Shown one piece after another: positions 25,292-32,911 of a stretch of 43,018 bases of DNA. Every line of letters starts with the position of its first letter. The stretch's first letter is position 1. The translations under genes were made by a program, and so were the position numbers. Source of the DNA: Mycolicibacterium pyrenivorans (GTDB taxonomy: Bacteria; Actinomycetota; Actinomycetes; Mycobacteriales; Mycobacteriaceae); the NCBI RefSeq assembly GCF_025821625.1, contig NZ_JACKSH010000211.1, positions 1 to 43,018 of the forward strand. Reading direction: 5' to 3'. The notes beneath the pieces are model-generated. The model was not told where the DNA came from. It searched no databases and saw only the letters and a program-made list of their open reading frames with translations.

Positions 25292-25730
25292 ATGGGCAAG
25301 CTGGACAACAAGGTTGCGATTGTCGATGTGCGCGAACCCGCTGCGGTGTGGAACGCGATCGCCGACGGGGTGGAGGCGCTGGGCCGCCTCGACGTCGTCG
25401 TGGCGAACGCGGGTATCTGCGCGATGGGCAAGGGCCAGACGATCCAGTCGTGGTCGGACACCATCGACACCGATCTCGTCGGTGTTGAACACCGACATGC
25501 TGCACAACGAGGGCATGTACACGGTGTTCCGCCCGGACCTCAACGAGCCGACGCGCGAGGACGCCGAGCTGTCGTCCCGGTGATGCAGGCGATGCCGGTG
25601 CCGTACATCGAGCCGCAGGACGTGTCCGACGCGGTGGTCTTCCTGGCCGGCGACGACTCGCGCTACATCACCGGCACGCAGCTGCTTCGACGCGGGTGGC
25701 TACGTCAAGTCCGTGCCCTGGAAGGGGTAG
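25292..25730 (+). pseudogene. Decayed mycofactocin-type short-chain dehydrogenase
   Basis: A start with a good ribosome site (AGGAGAG) begins MGKLDNKVAI, but the Rossmann TGAARGQG block is missing: the text jumps to VDVREPAAV and then LGRLDVVVANAGI. After TDLVGV about 80 codons, including the catalytic YxxxK, are lost and the frame changes to NTDMLHNEGMYTVFRPDLNE. Two more small lesions precede MQAMPVPYIEPQDVSDAVVF and FDAGGYVKSVPWKG, with the stop at 25728-25730. The NTxM/FRPDLxxPTRED/VEPxD signature is that of mycofactocin-dependent SDRs. Only about half the gene remains, and its end overlaps the P450 gene by 26 bp. Confidence 0.9.
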
Positions 25731-26928
25731 CGGGGGTGAAGGTCACCGGCAACGCGGTCGGTGACCGGAACGGCTGACCGTGGATGTGCGGGTCGTCATC
25801 GAGGACCAGCTGGATATCCGACAGCCTGTCCAGCAGGCACTCGACGGCCACCCGGGTCTCCATCCGGGCCAGATGCAGGCCCATGCACGTGTGCTCGCCC
25901 GCGGCGAAGGAGATGTGCGGCACCCGCTTGCGGAAGATGTCGAACTCCTCTGAGCGCTCCCAACGATGCGCGTCGCGGTTGGCCGACCCGATGCAGACGT
26001 CGATGACCGACCCCGCAGGGATCGCGACGCCGTCGATCTCGATGTCCTCGGTGGCGAAGCGCTGCACCGTGGTCAGCGGGGTCTCGTAGCGCAGCCCCTC
26101 CTCGATCGCGGGCCCGATGAGTTCGGAATCGGCGTTCACCGCGTCGAATTGGTCGCGGTGGGTGAGCAACAGGTAAAGCAGGTTCCCCGACGACCGGTAG
26201 GTGGTCTCCAGGCCGGCGGGCAGCAGCAGCCGCAGGAACGAGTAGATCGCTTCGTCGCTGAGCTTCTCACCGTCGATCTCCGCCGACACCAGATCGCCGA
26301 TGATGTCCTCGGTCGGCGCCGAGCGGCGCTTCTCGATCTGGTCGAGGAAGTAGTCCTTCAACGCCGCCGACGCCTCGAACGCGCGCTTGTACTTGATCGT
26401 GTAACTGATCAGTTCCACCGCGCGCTTGCGGAACCAGGGCAGGTCGTCCGCGGGCAGGCCGAGCAGCTTCGAGATGACCCGGGTGGGGAACTCGAAGGTG
26501 AAGTCGCGCACCAGATCCGCGCGCCCGGACTCGACGAACTCGTCGATGAGTCCGTTGACGACGGGTCGCACGATCTCGGGTTCCCAGCGCGCAAGGGATC
26601 GCGACTTGAACGCCGCGGAGACCAGGTTGCGGTGTTCCCAGTGCGGTTTGCCCTCCATCGCCAGGATCGTCGGACCGATGAACAGGCCGATGGTGGAGTC
26701 GTAGATCTTCGAGTTGAACACCTTGCCGTCGCGGAACACCCGGTTGACGGCGTCAAACGACACCGCGGCGTAGAGCTTCTCCGGCCGCAGCGAGTCCGGC
26801 GTCGTGGACCAGTCCATGACCGAGCCGGGGAACACGCCGCCCTCGCGTCGCATGCGCGCGAACATGGGGTAGGGGTCGCGCAGGTCGATGGGCTCGTTCA
26901 TCGCGACGTCCTGTACCGGGGTCTCCAC
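25705..26928 (-). CDS. Cytochrome P450
   Basis: A soluble bacterial P450 of 407 aa that would oxygenate a hydrophobic substrate using external ferredoxin. The I-helix oxygen-activation segment is LLPAGLETTYRS (about 240, Glu replacing Asp), the ExxR region is EEGLRYETPL, and the heme loop is SFAAGEHTCMG with thiolate Cys348. GTG 26928 is preceded by GGAGG at 6 bp; an ATG at 26901 is an alternative. It points into the decayed SDR gene. Site 5 lies 58 bp upstream. No ferredoxin gene is present in the window. Confidence 0.93.
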   Translation of the reverse strand: METPVQDVAMNEPIDLRDPYPMFARMRREGGVFPGSVMDWSTTPDSLRPEKLYAAVSFDAVNRVFRDGKVFNSKIYDSTIGLFIGPTILAMEGKPHWEHRNLVSAAFKSRSLARWEPEIVRPVVNGLIDEFVESGRADLVRDFTFEFPTRVISKLLGLPADDLPWFRKRAVELISYTIKYKRAFEASAALKDYFLDQIEKRRSAPTEDIIGDLVSAEIDGEKLSDEAIYSFLRLLLPAGLETTYRSSGNLLYLLLTHRDQFDAVNADSELIGPAIEEGLRYETPLTTVQRFATEDIEIDGVAIPAGSVIDVCIGSANRDAHRWERSEEFDIFRKRVPHISFAAGEHTCMGLHLARMETRVAVECLLDRLSDIQLVLDDDPHIHGQPFRSPTALPVTFTPATPSRART

Positions 26929-26985
26929 GTCTGGCCTCCAGTCGGTTTCCGGGCTGACACCCTGGTGCAGGGCTGTGCATATGAT

Positions 26986-27004
26986 TACGGTAAAGGTTAC
27001 AGTA
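26986..27004. promoter_or_regulatory. Putative operator, site 5
   Basis: TACGGTAA-agg-TTACAGTA, nearly symmetric and 58 bp before the P450 start. The site lies in the 111-bp gap after the SDR gene on the same strand, so it separates two transcription units. Confidence 0.72.
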
Positions 27005-27039
27005 ATGCCTCCCGCGGCTGTTCTGGGTGGTTCCGGGTT

Positions 27040-27825
27040 CTAAAGTGGGATCGGCACGCCTGCGGTCATCGAGCTGATGAACCCCGAGTCGACGTGCAGA
27101 TCCTGACCGTTGATCCATTGCGCCGCATCGGAGCCCAGGAATGCGATCGCGGGAACGATGTCGTCGACGGTGCCGTGCCTGCCGTAGGTCGACCTCAGAA
27201 TGTCCAGCACGTCCTTGCCCATGGAGCGTTCGAAGTCGGCGAGGATCGGGGTCTCGACCGGTCCCGGGCTGACGGTGTTCACGCGCACGCCGTACTTGGC
27301 AAGGGCCGGACCTGCCAGGCGCTTGGCGTAGAGCAGGACGGCCTGCTTGGAGGATGTGTAGACGGGGAAGCCGGGATCCTGGCGGGCCTGCCACTTCTCG
27401 ACCGACTCCGCGTCGGTTGCCTCCAGCAGTTCGGTGAGGCCGTCGAGTCGCTGTTCCCACCCGATGCCGGCGATCGAGGCGACGGCCACCACCGCGCCGC
27501 CGCGGCGCAGCAGCGGTAGCATGCCCTCGGTCATCAGCCGCATACCGAGGTAGTTGACCGTCAGGACATCCCGTGCAGGGGCGGTACCCGGAACCCCGGC
27601 GACGTGGGCCAGCAGGTCCCACCCACCGTCCAGGCGACCGATCAGTTCGGCGATGCTGTCCGCGTCGCGCAGGTCGCACTGCGCATGCTCCGACGCCGGC
27701 GTGTCATTGGGTCGCAGATCGACCGCCAGGACGTGATCGCCGTTGTCGTGGAAATGGGTGGCAACCGCTGCGCCGATGCCGGATCCGGCGCCGACGACCA
27801 CGACCTTGCGCTGCTGGGCAGCCAT
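27040..27825 (-). CDS. Short-chain alcohol dehydrogenase (coniferyl-alcohol dehydrogenase-like)
   Basis: A 261-aa SDR. The glycine motif GAGSGIG is at 12-18, the aspartate VDLR near 36 suggests NAD preference, and the catalytic YTSSK is near 155-159. The long insertion between the serine (ASIAG) and tyrosine, with the WEQRLDGL segment, resembles SDRs annotated as coniferyl-alcohol or 3-alpha-hydroxysteroid dehydrogenases. ATG 27825 follows GAGAGG; the longer frame from 27855 lacks this. It diverges from an aldehyde dehydrogenase gene, suggesting sequential alcohol-to-aldehyde-to-acid oxidation. Confidence 0.88.
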   Translation of the reverse strand: MAAQQRKVVVVGAGSGIGAAVATHFHDNGDHVLAVDLRPNDTPASEHAQCDLRDADSIAELIGRLDGGWDLLAHVAGVPGTAPARDVLTVNYLGMRLMTEGMLPLLRRGGAVVAVASIAGIGWEQRLDGLTELLEATDAESVEKWQARQDPGFPVYTSSKQAVLLYAKRLAGPALAKYGVRVNTVSPGPVETPILADFERSMGKDVLDILRSTYGRHGTVDDIVPAIAFLGSDAAQWINGQDLHVDSGFISSMTAGVPIPL

Positions 27826-27881
27826 ACGCACCGACCTCTCGCGACACGGGCCCACGTCGCCCGAAACAACACTGAATGACC

Positions 27882-27900
27882 GACAGTAAGGATGACTGTA
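27882..27900. promoter_or_regulatory. Putative operator, site 6
   Basis: GACAGTAA-gga-TGACTGTA, symmetric at most positions, 57 bp before the SDR start and 78 bp before the aldehyde dehydrogenase start. It lies centrally in the divergent promoter. Confidence 0.65.
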
Positions 27901-27937
27901 AACAATTCCTGAGCGCTGGCCAATGTGCAGGCGATGT

Positions 27938-27956
27938 TACTGTTGCCCTTACCGGA
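27938..27956. promoter_or_regulatory. Weak putative operator, site 7
   Basis: TACTGTTG-ccc-TTACCGGA: each half keeps only TACTG or TTACCG. It lies 22 bp before the aldehyde dehydrogenase ATG and would be a second, weaker site in the same divergent promoter. On its own it would not be convincing. Confidence 0.35.
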
Positions 27957-27977
27957 CGAGCGACGGAGGAATCGCAC

Positions 27978-29426
27978 ATGGTGGTGTCCCTTGACGAGGT
28001 CCTCGACCGGCAGCGGCAGGCGTTCCTCGCCGACGGTCCGCCGGACGTCGCGCTGCGACGCAACCGGATCGACCGACTGCTGGCGCTGGTGCTCGACAAC
28101 GCCGACGACTTCGTCGACGCGATGACCGCAGACTTCGGCACCCGGCCGAGGACGGGATCGCTGTTCACCGAGATACTGGGCATGATTTCGGTCATCGAGC
28201 ACACCAGAGCCCATGTGCCGCAATGGATGCGGCCGACGCGATTGATGCGCGCGGCGCGGGTCTTCGGCATGAAGGCCGAAGTCGAGCCCTCGCCGTTGGG
28301 CGTCGTGGGGATCATCGGCCCCTGGAACTTCCCCCTCAACCTGGTGGTGCTGCCCGCGTCGGCGGCGTTCGCGGCGGGCAATCGCGTCATGATCAAGATG
28401 TCGGAGGTCACGCCGCGCACCGCCGAGTTGATGAAGACGCGCGCCGCCGCCTACTTCGACCCTGCCGAACTCCACGTCGTCACCGGCGACGTCGAGGTGT
28501 CCGCGCAGTTCGCGGCGCTGCCGTTGGACCACCTGTTCTTCACCGGGTCACCGGCGGTGGGTGGGCTGGTCCAGCAGGCCGCGGCGGCCAACCTCGTGCC
28601 CGTCACGCTCGAGCTCGGCGGGAAGAATCCGGTGGTGGTCTCACCCGGTGCCGACATCGCCCGCTCGGCCACCCGGATCGCCCAGGGCCGCATGATCAAT
28701 GGCGGCCAGGTCTGCGTGTGTCCCGACTACGTGTTCGTACCGGCCGGCCGGGCCGACGAGTTCGTCGGCGCCGCCCGCGACGCGCTGCGTGCGATGTTCC
28801 CCTCGATCGTGGCGAACGCCGACTACTGCTCGTCGGTGAACGACGCGAACTTCGACCGGGTCGTCGGGCTCATCGAGGATGCCCGGGCCAAAGGCGCCCG
28901 CATCGAGACCGTCGCACCGCCCGGCGAGGCGCTCCCCGATCGACGCACCCGCAAGATCGCCCCGACGATCGTGCGCGGCGTCGACGACAGCATGCTCATC
29001 GCCACCGAGGAGACGTTCGGTCCGGTCCTCACCGTGCGCCCCTACGACCGGCTCCGCGACGTCGTCGACTACGTCAACGCACGTCCGGCCCCGCTGGTGG
29101 CGTACTGGTTCGGGCCGGACGACGACGACTTCCGGTCGTTCGTGCAGCACACCCGCAGTGGCGGCGTCGCACGCAACGACTTTGCCGCACAGATGATTCC
29201 GTCAGCCGCGCCATTCGGCGGCGTCGGCCGCAGCGGGATGGGGGCCTACCACGGCAAGGCAGGCTTCGACGCCTTCAGCCACTACCGCGCCGTGGTGGGC
29301 ACCGACCTGCCGTTCACCATCACCGGACGCGCGGCGCCGCCGTTCTCGCGGTCGATGCGCGCGACCACGTCGCTGGCGCTGGCGATGGCGCGCAACCGCA
29401 CCCGCCGCAGGCTCAGAAGTCGTTGA
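27978..29426 (+). CDS. Aldehyde dehydrogenase (coniferyl aldehyde dehydrogenase type)
   Basis: A 482-aa aldehyde dehydrogenase of the shorter, membrane-free coniferyl-aldehyde subgroup. It shows GPWNFPLNLVVLPASAAFAA (near 115-134), FTGSPAVGG (near 188), the base glutamate in LELGGKN (near 213), the cysteine in NGGQVCVCPDYV (near 246), and the C-terminal FGGVGRSGMGAYHGKAGFD typical of the subgroup. ATG 27978 has GGAGGA upstream; a longer frame from 27876 would cross sites 6 and 7. With the divergent SDR it likely converts a primary alcohol to a carboxylic acid, ready for CoA activation by the synthetase at 29439. Confidence 0.92.
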   Translation: MVVSLDEVLDRQRQAFLADGPPDVALRRNRIDRLLALVLDNADDFVDAMTADFGTRPRTGSLFTEILGMISVIEHTRAHVPQWMRPTRLMRAARVFGMKAEVEPSPLGVVGIIGPWNFPLNLVVLPASAAFAAGNRVMIKMSEVTPRTAELMKTRAAAYFDPAELHVVTGDVEVSAQFAALPLDHLFFTGSPAVGGLVQQAAAANLVPVTLELGGKNPVVVSPGADIARSATRIAQGRMINGGQVCVCPDYVFVPAGRADEFVGAARDALRAMFPSIVANADYCSSVNDANFDRVVGLIEDARAKGARIETVAPPGEALPDRRTRKIAPTIVRGVDDSMLIATEETFGPVLTVRPYDRLRDVVDYVNARPAPLVAYWFGPDDDDFRSFVQHTRSGGVARNDFAAQMIPSAAPFGGVGRSGMGAYHGKAGFDAFSHYRAVVGTDLPFTITGRAAPPFSRSMRATTSLALAMARNRTRRRLRSR

Positions 29427-29438
29427 TTCGCCTCCGGC

Positions 29439-31091
29439 TCAGGACCCGCCGATCGCCTGTTCGCGGGCCCACCGGTAGTCGGCCTTGCCTGCCGGGCTGC
29501 GTTCGATGGCGGGCCGGAACACCACCGCCTTGGGCAGCTTGTAACGCGCGATCACCTCGGCGGCGTGGTCGATGAGTTCCTGCGCGTCGACGCGGGCGCC
29601 CTCGGCGAGCGCCACGACGGCCACCACCTCCTGGCCCCACCGCTCACTCGGCCTGCCGGCGACCACCACGTCGGCGACCGCGGGGTGCGACGCGACCGCG
29701 GACTCCACCTCCTCGGCGAAGATCTTCTCGCCGCCGGAGTTGATCGTCACCGAGTCGCGGCCTAGCAATTCGACCGATCCGTCCGCGAGGTGCCGGGCCC
29801 GGTCGCCGGGCACGGAGTACCGCACGCCGTCGATGACCGGGAAGGTGGCGGCGGTCTTGACCGCGTCGCCCTTGTACCCGAGCGGCACGTAGCCGCGCTG
29901 GGCCAGCCAGCCCATGTCGTCGTGACCGGGTTCCAGAATCGAGCCCAGGTCCTCGGACGCGACGAAGGTGTCCGGCCCCGCGGTGAACTTGCCCGTCGAC
30001 ACCGCACCCGACGCCGACATGTGCGTCATCTGCGCGCCGGTCTCCGAGGACCCCACGCCGTCGACGACCATCAGGTCGGCCTTGCTGTCGATCAGCCGCT
30101 GCTTGGCGGTCGGGGTGAGCTGCGCGCCACCGTTGGCCACCACCGCCAGCGACGACAGGTCCGCGTCGGTGCGCTCGAACGCGTCCGCGAGCGGGCGGGC
30201 CATCGCGTCGCCGACCACGGTGACCGCCATGACCTTCTCCCGCTCGATCGTGCGCACCACGTCGTCGACGTCGAGATGGCTGGTGACCGGTGAGAACACC
30301 ACGGTCTGACCGGTGGTCATCGCCGTCAGCACGGCCCATTGCGCGGCGCCGTGCATCAGCGGCGGCAGCACCATCAGCTTGGTACCCGGCGCCTCGGCGC
30401 AGCGGGCGGCGATGTCCTCATAACAGGTGGCCAGTTCGCCGGTGTAGAGGCTGCGGCCGCCGAAGGAGGTCATGAAGATGTCGTGCTGACGCCACAGCAC
30501 ACCCTTGGGCATGCCCGTGGTGCCGCCGGTGTAGAGCACATAGAGGTCGTCGGGGGACTGCTCGACCGGCGGCACGTCGGCGGGTCCGGCCGCGACGATC
30601 GACTCGTAGTCGACGGCGCCGGGCAACAACTCGTTGCCCGAGTCGTCGGCGATCTGGATCAGCACCTTCAGGTCCGGCAGATCGGCCAGCACCTCGGCCA
30701 GCCGCGGCGCGAAGGCCGCGTGGTAAAGCAGCGCGGTCGCGCCGGAGTCCGACAGCAGGTGCTGCAGCTCGCTCTTGACGTAGCGGTAGTTGACGTTGAA
30801 CGGCGCGACGCGGGCCCGCCACGCGCCCAGCATGCCCTCGACGTACTCGGGGCCGTTGTGCGCGTAGATGCCCAGCAGGTCCTGCCCGACCTCATGGCCC
30901 GGCAAGTCCGCGCGTTCGGTGTGACAGCCCAGCCCTCGGGAGTGCAGGTAGTTCGCGAGCCGGTTCGATCGCTCGACGACCTGGGCGTAGGTGAAGCGGC
31001 GGTCGCCCTGGACGATGAACTCACGATCGCCGATGGCCGCCACGACGGCGTCGGCGGCGGCCGGGACGGTGAACTGGATCGACTCGGTCAT
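29439..31091 (-). CDS. Acyl-CoA synthetase (FadD-like, AMP-forming)
   Basis: A 550-aa adenylate-forming ligase. Motifs are YTGGTTGMPKGVLW (about 185), DGVGSSETG (about 344), the hinge and NSGGEKIFAEEVE (about 455), and the catalytic lysine in SPAGKADYRW (about 536). It converts a free acid to acyl-CoA. ATG 31091 is the third gene downstream of site 8 (Rieske, isochorismatase-fold, synthetase), after a 61-bp gap. It ends 12 bp from the convergent aldehyde dehydrogenase. It lacks the repeat tail of its relative at 5956. Confidence 0.92.
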   Translation of the reverse strand: MTESIQFTVPAAADAVVAAIGDREFIVQGDRRFTYAQVVERSNRLANYLHSRGLGCHTERADLPGHEVGQDLLGIYAHNGPEYVEGMLGAWRARVAPFNVNYRYVKSELQHLLSDSGATALLYHAAFAPRLAEVLADLPDLKVLIQIADDSGNELLPGAVDYESIVAAGPADVPPVEQSPDDLYVLYTGGTTGMPKGVLWRQHDIFMTSFGGRSLYTGELATCYEDIAARCAEAPGTKLMVLPPLMHGAAQWAVLTAMTTGQTVVFSPVTSHLDVDDVVRTIEREKVMAVTVVGDAMARPLADAFERTDADLSSLAVVANGGAQLTPTAKQRLIDSKADLMVVDGVGSSETGAQMTHMSASGAVSTGKFTAGPDTFVASEDLGSILEPGHDDMGWLAQRGYVPLGYKGDAVKTAATFPVIDGVRYSVPGDRARHLADGSVELLGRDSVTINSGGEKIFAEEVESAVASHPAVADVVVAGRPSERWGQEVVAVVALAEGARVDAQELIDHAAEVIARYKLPKAVVFRPAIERSPAGKADYRWAREQAIGGS

Positions 31092-31152
31092 GCGATGGAC
31101 TCTAGACGGCCGCGCACTGCGGGTAGACAGTTGGTCCAGGACTGTATGGCCA

Positions 31153-31773
31153 TCAGGTGCGTCCCCATTCCTCGATGAGATCGTCGGTGGTCGTGACCGT
31201 CGCGAGCAGGGAAAGCGTGTTGTCGATGATCGCTCCTGCGTAGTCGGCCGGGATCCCGGCCACCGCGTCGCGCGGCAGGACCACCCGGTAGGCGGCGTTG
31301 ACCGCGTCCATCACCAGGTTGGTGATCGCCACGTTGACCGAGACGCCGACCGCCACGATGGTCGTCACGCCGAGGTTGCGCAGTATCGAATCGAGGTCCG
31401 TGCCGCCCATCGGCCCGATGCCGTGCCAGCGGTGCAGCACGAGATCGGTTGGCTGGGCGTCGAGTTCAGGCACCAACTGGGTGCCGGCGCTACCGGGACC
31501 GATGTCGACGCCTGCCGCGCCGAACGCGAAGATCTTGGCGTTGTGGTTCGAACCCAGGCCGTCGGGCCTGCGCTGCACCACGCAGTGCACGACCGACACA
31601 CCCGCGGCCCGCGCGGCGGGAAGAAGCCTGGCGATGTTGGGCAGCGCCTCGCGGCGCGCTTCGTAGGCGAGCGCCTTCAGGCCGGCATTCGGTCCGACGA
31701 TCGCGCCCTGGCACTCCTGGGTGACGACGGCGGTGTGCCCGGGCGCCACCAGTTCGGCCAGGTCGATCCTCAT
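31153..31773 (-). CDS. Isochorismatase-fold protein with non-canonical triad
   Basis: A 206-aa protein of the isochorismatase/cysteine-hydrolase fold. The usual Asp-Lys-Cys triad reads Glu20 (VVTQECQG), Arg115 (LHRWHGIG) and Ala149 (GVSVNVAITN), so ordinary nucleophilic hydrolysis by cysteine looks impossible. Fold landmarks GGTDLDSILRNLGVTTIVAV and MDAVNAAYRVVLPRDAV are intact. It may act like the cysteine-free isochorismatases, catalyse another reaction, or be non-enzymatic. ATG 31773 overlaps the Rieske stop (ATGA), so it is translationally coupled to the oxygenase and probably functions with it. Confidence 0.83.
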   Translation of the reverse strand: MRIDLAELVAPGHTAVVTQECQGAIVGPNAGLKALAYEARREALPNIARLLPAARAAGVSVVHCVVQRRPDGLGSNHNAKIFAFGAAGVDIGPGSAGTQLVPELDAQPTDLVLHRWHGIGPMGGTDLDSILRNLGVTTIVAVGVSVNVAITNLVMDAVNAAYRVVLPRDAVAGIPADYAGAIIDNTLSLLATVTTTDDLIEEWGRT

Positions 31774-32786
31774 GCCGTGGTGACCGGTTGGCCCGTCGGG
31801 GGCACCTCGTAGAACTGCGTCGCCCACTTTCGCATGGCCATATACGGTTTCGCGTCGATCTTGGCCAGCGGCGGGTGTTCGACGTATTTCTGGTAGCGCC
31901 AGATGTCGCAGTCCTCCCACACGGTCTTGAGGAACTGCCGTTCGACCTTGGCGCGCACGTGGTCCGGCGGGATGTCGGACGTCTCGCCGGGCTCCTTGGG
32001 CCACCAGATCGAATAGAACATGTCGGACACCTCGTCATCGACCGGTGTGCACGCGAAGATCAGCCGGTGGTTCGACGAGCCCTCGAAGGCGCTCATCGCG
32101 AAGCCGAGGCCGGAGAAGTGGCTGTGGATGCGCAGTGCCATCTTGTCGGGGTCGTCGCTGCGGGTATCGGGCCAGCCGGTCAGGAACCGCCACTCCTCGT
32201 CGACGTGCTCCCAGTGCAGGCACACCGGCGTCACGGTCGCGCCGTGCACGTAGCGGAAGTGCGAACTGTCGGGGCCGTTCTCGGCGACGATCTGGGGATG
32301 CACCGGGATCGCGTCGGCGCGGCTGGAGAACTCGGGGTAGGGCCGGTAGTAGGCGTTCGCGTCGGTCTCGAACTGTGGGAATTTGTGAAAGATGTCCCGC
32401 AGTTCCCACTGGGGCTCCTTGCCCTGGGGCTGGTACCACATGAAGATGCAGCCGTACTGCTCCTTGACCGGGTAGGACCGCAGTCGCAGCGCCCGGTTGG
32501 GACGGTCCGGCTGGTACGGGATGTAGGTGTTGGACCCGTCCGGCCCCCAGCGCCACCCGTGGAACGGGCATTCGACGCAGTCGCCGACGACCTTGCCGCC
32601 GTGCCCGATATGAGCGCCGAGGTGCTTGCAGTGCGCCTCGAGGACGTGCAGTTCGCCCGACTCGTCGCGGTAGGCGGCGAGATCCTCGCCGAAGTACTTG
32701 AGCGCCCGCACCTCACCGACTTCGAATTCCGCCGACCACCCGATCATGAACCATCCGGTGACCTTCCAGGTGAACGGAACCTTCAC
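31770..32786 (-). CDS. Rieske non-heme iron oxygenase (KshA-like)
   Basis: Terminal oxygenase of 338 aa. The Rieske 2Fe-2S site is C-x-H-x17-C-x2-H (Cys53, His55, Cys73, His76: CKHLGAHIGH and CPFHGW). The mononuclear iron site is ENGPDSSHFRYVHG (near 165-178). This layout matches 3-ketosteroid 9-alpha-hydroxylase-type oxygenases, though the substrate cannot be fixed by sequence. I choose GTG 32786 because GGGAGG precedes it by 4 bp; the longer TTG frame begins at the edge of operator site 8. The reductase partner (KshB type) is not in the window. Confidence 0.9.
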   Translation of the reverse strand: MKVPFTWKVTGWFMIGWSAEFEVGEVRALKYFGEDLAAYRDESGELHVLEAHCKHLGAHIGHGGKVVGDCVECPFHGWRWGPDGSNTYIPYQPDRPNRALRLRSYPVKEQYGCIFMWYQPQGKEPQWELRDIFHKFPQFETDANAYYRPYPEFSSRADAIPVHPQIVAENGPDSSHFRYVHGATVTPVCLHWEHVDEEWRFLTGWPDTRSDDPDKMALRIHSHFSGLGFAMSAFEGSSNHRLIFACTPVDDEVSDMFYSIWWPKEPGETSDIPPDHVRAKVERQFLKTVWEDCDIWRYQKYVEHPPLAKIDAKPYMAMRKWATQFYEVPPTGQPVTTA

Positions 32787-32849
32787 GACGCCTCCCTTGA
32801 CGACCTCCGAGATACGTTCGGCCGAAACCGGCACGCAGTCCGGCGACAA

Positions 32850-32868
32850 TACTGTAATAGTTACAGTA
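32850..32868. promoter_or_regulatory. Putative operator, site 8: perfect palindrome
   Basis: TACTGTAA-tag-TTACAGTA, perfectly symmetric in both 8-bp arms. It lies 64 bp before the Rieske start and 44 bp before the monooxygenase start, so one site could govern both operons. It is the best reference copy of the family. Confidence 0.8.
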
Positions 32869-32911
32869 ATATATGCAGCGCAGTCTGGACCACCGATCCC
32901 CGTGAGGAAAT

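Noticed and set aside
26929..27004. KstR or KstR2 operators of cholesterol catabolism
   Set aside because: The palindromes found here and elsewhere do not fit TnnAACnnGTTnnA or AnCAAGnnCTTGnT; they follow TACnGTAA-N3-TTACnGTA.
31113..31135. Possible tenth operator before the acyl-CoA synthetase at 29439
   Set aside because: GACAGT and GACTGTA half-sites are present, but their spacing is 2 bp longer than the fixed geometry of the other sites.
32787..32849. TTG start for the Rieske oxygenase adding 21 residues
   Set aside because: It touches the perfect operator and lacks a ribosome site, while GTG 32786 follows GGGAGG and gives a family-typical N-terminus.
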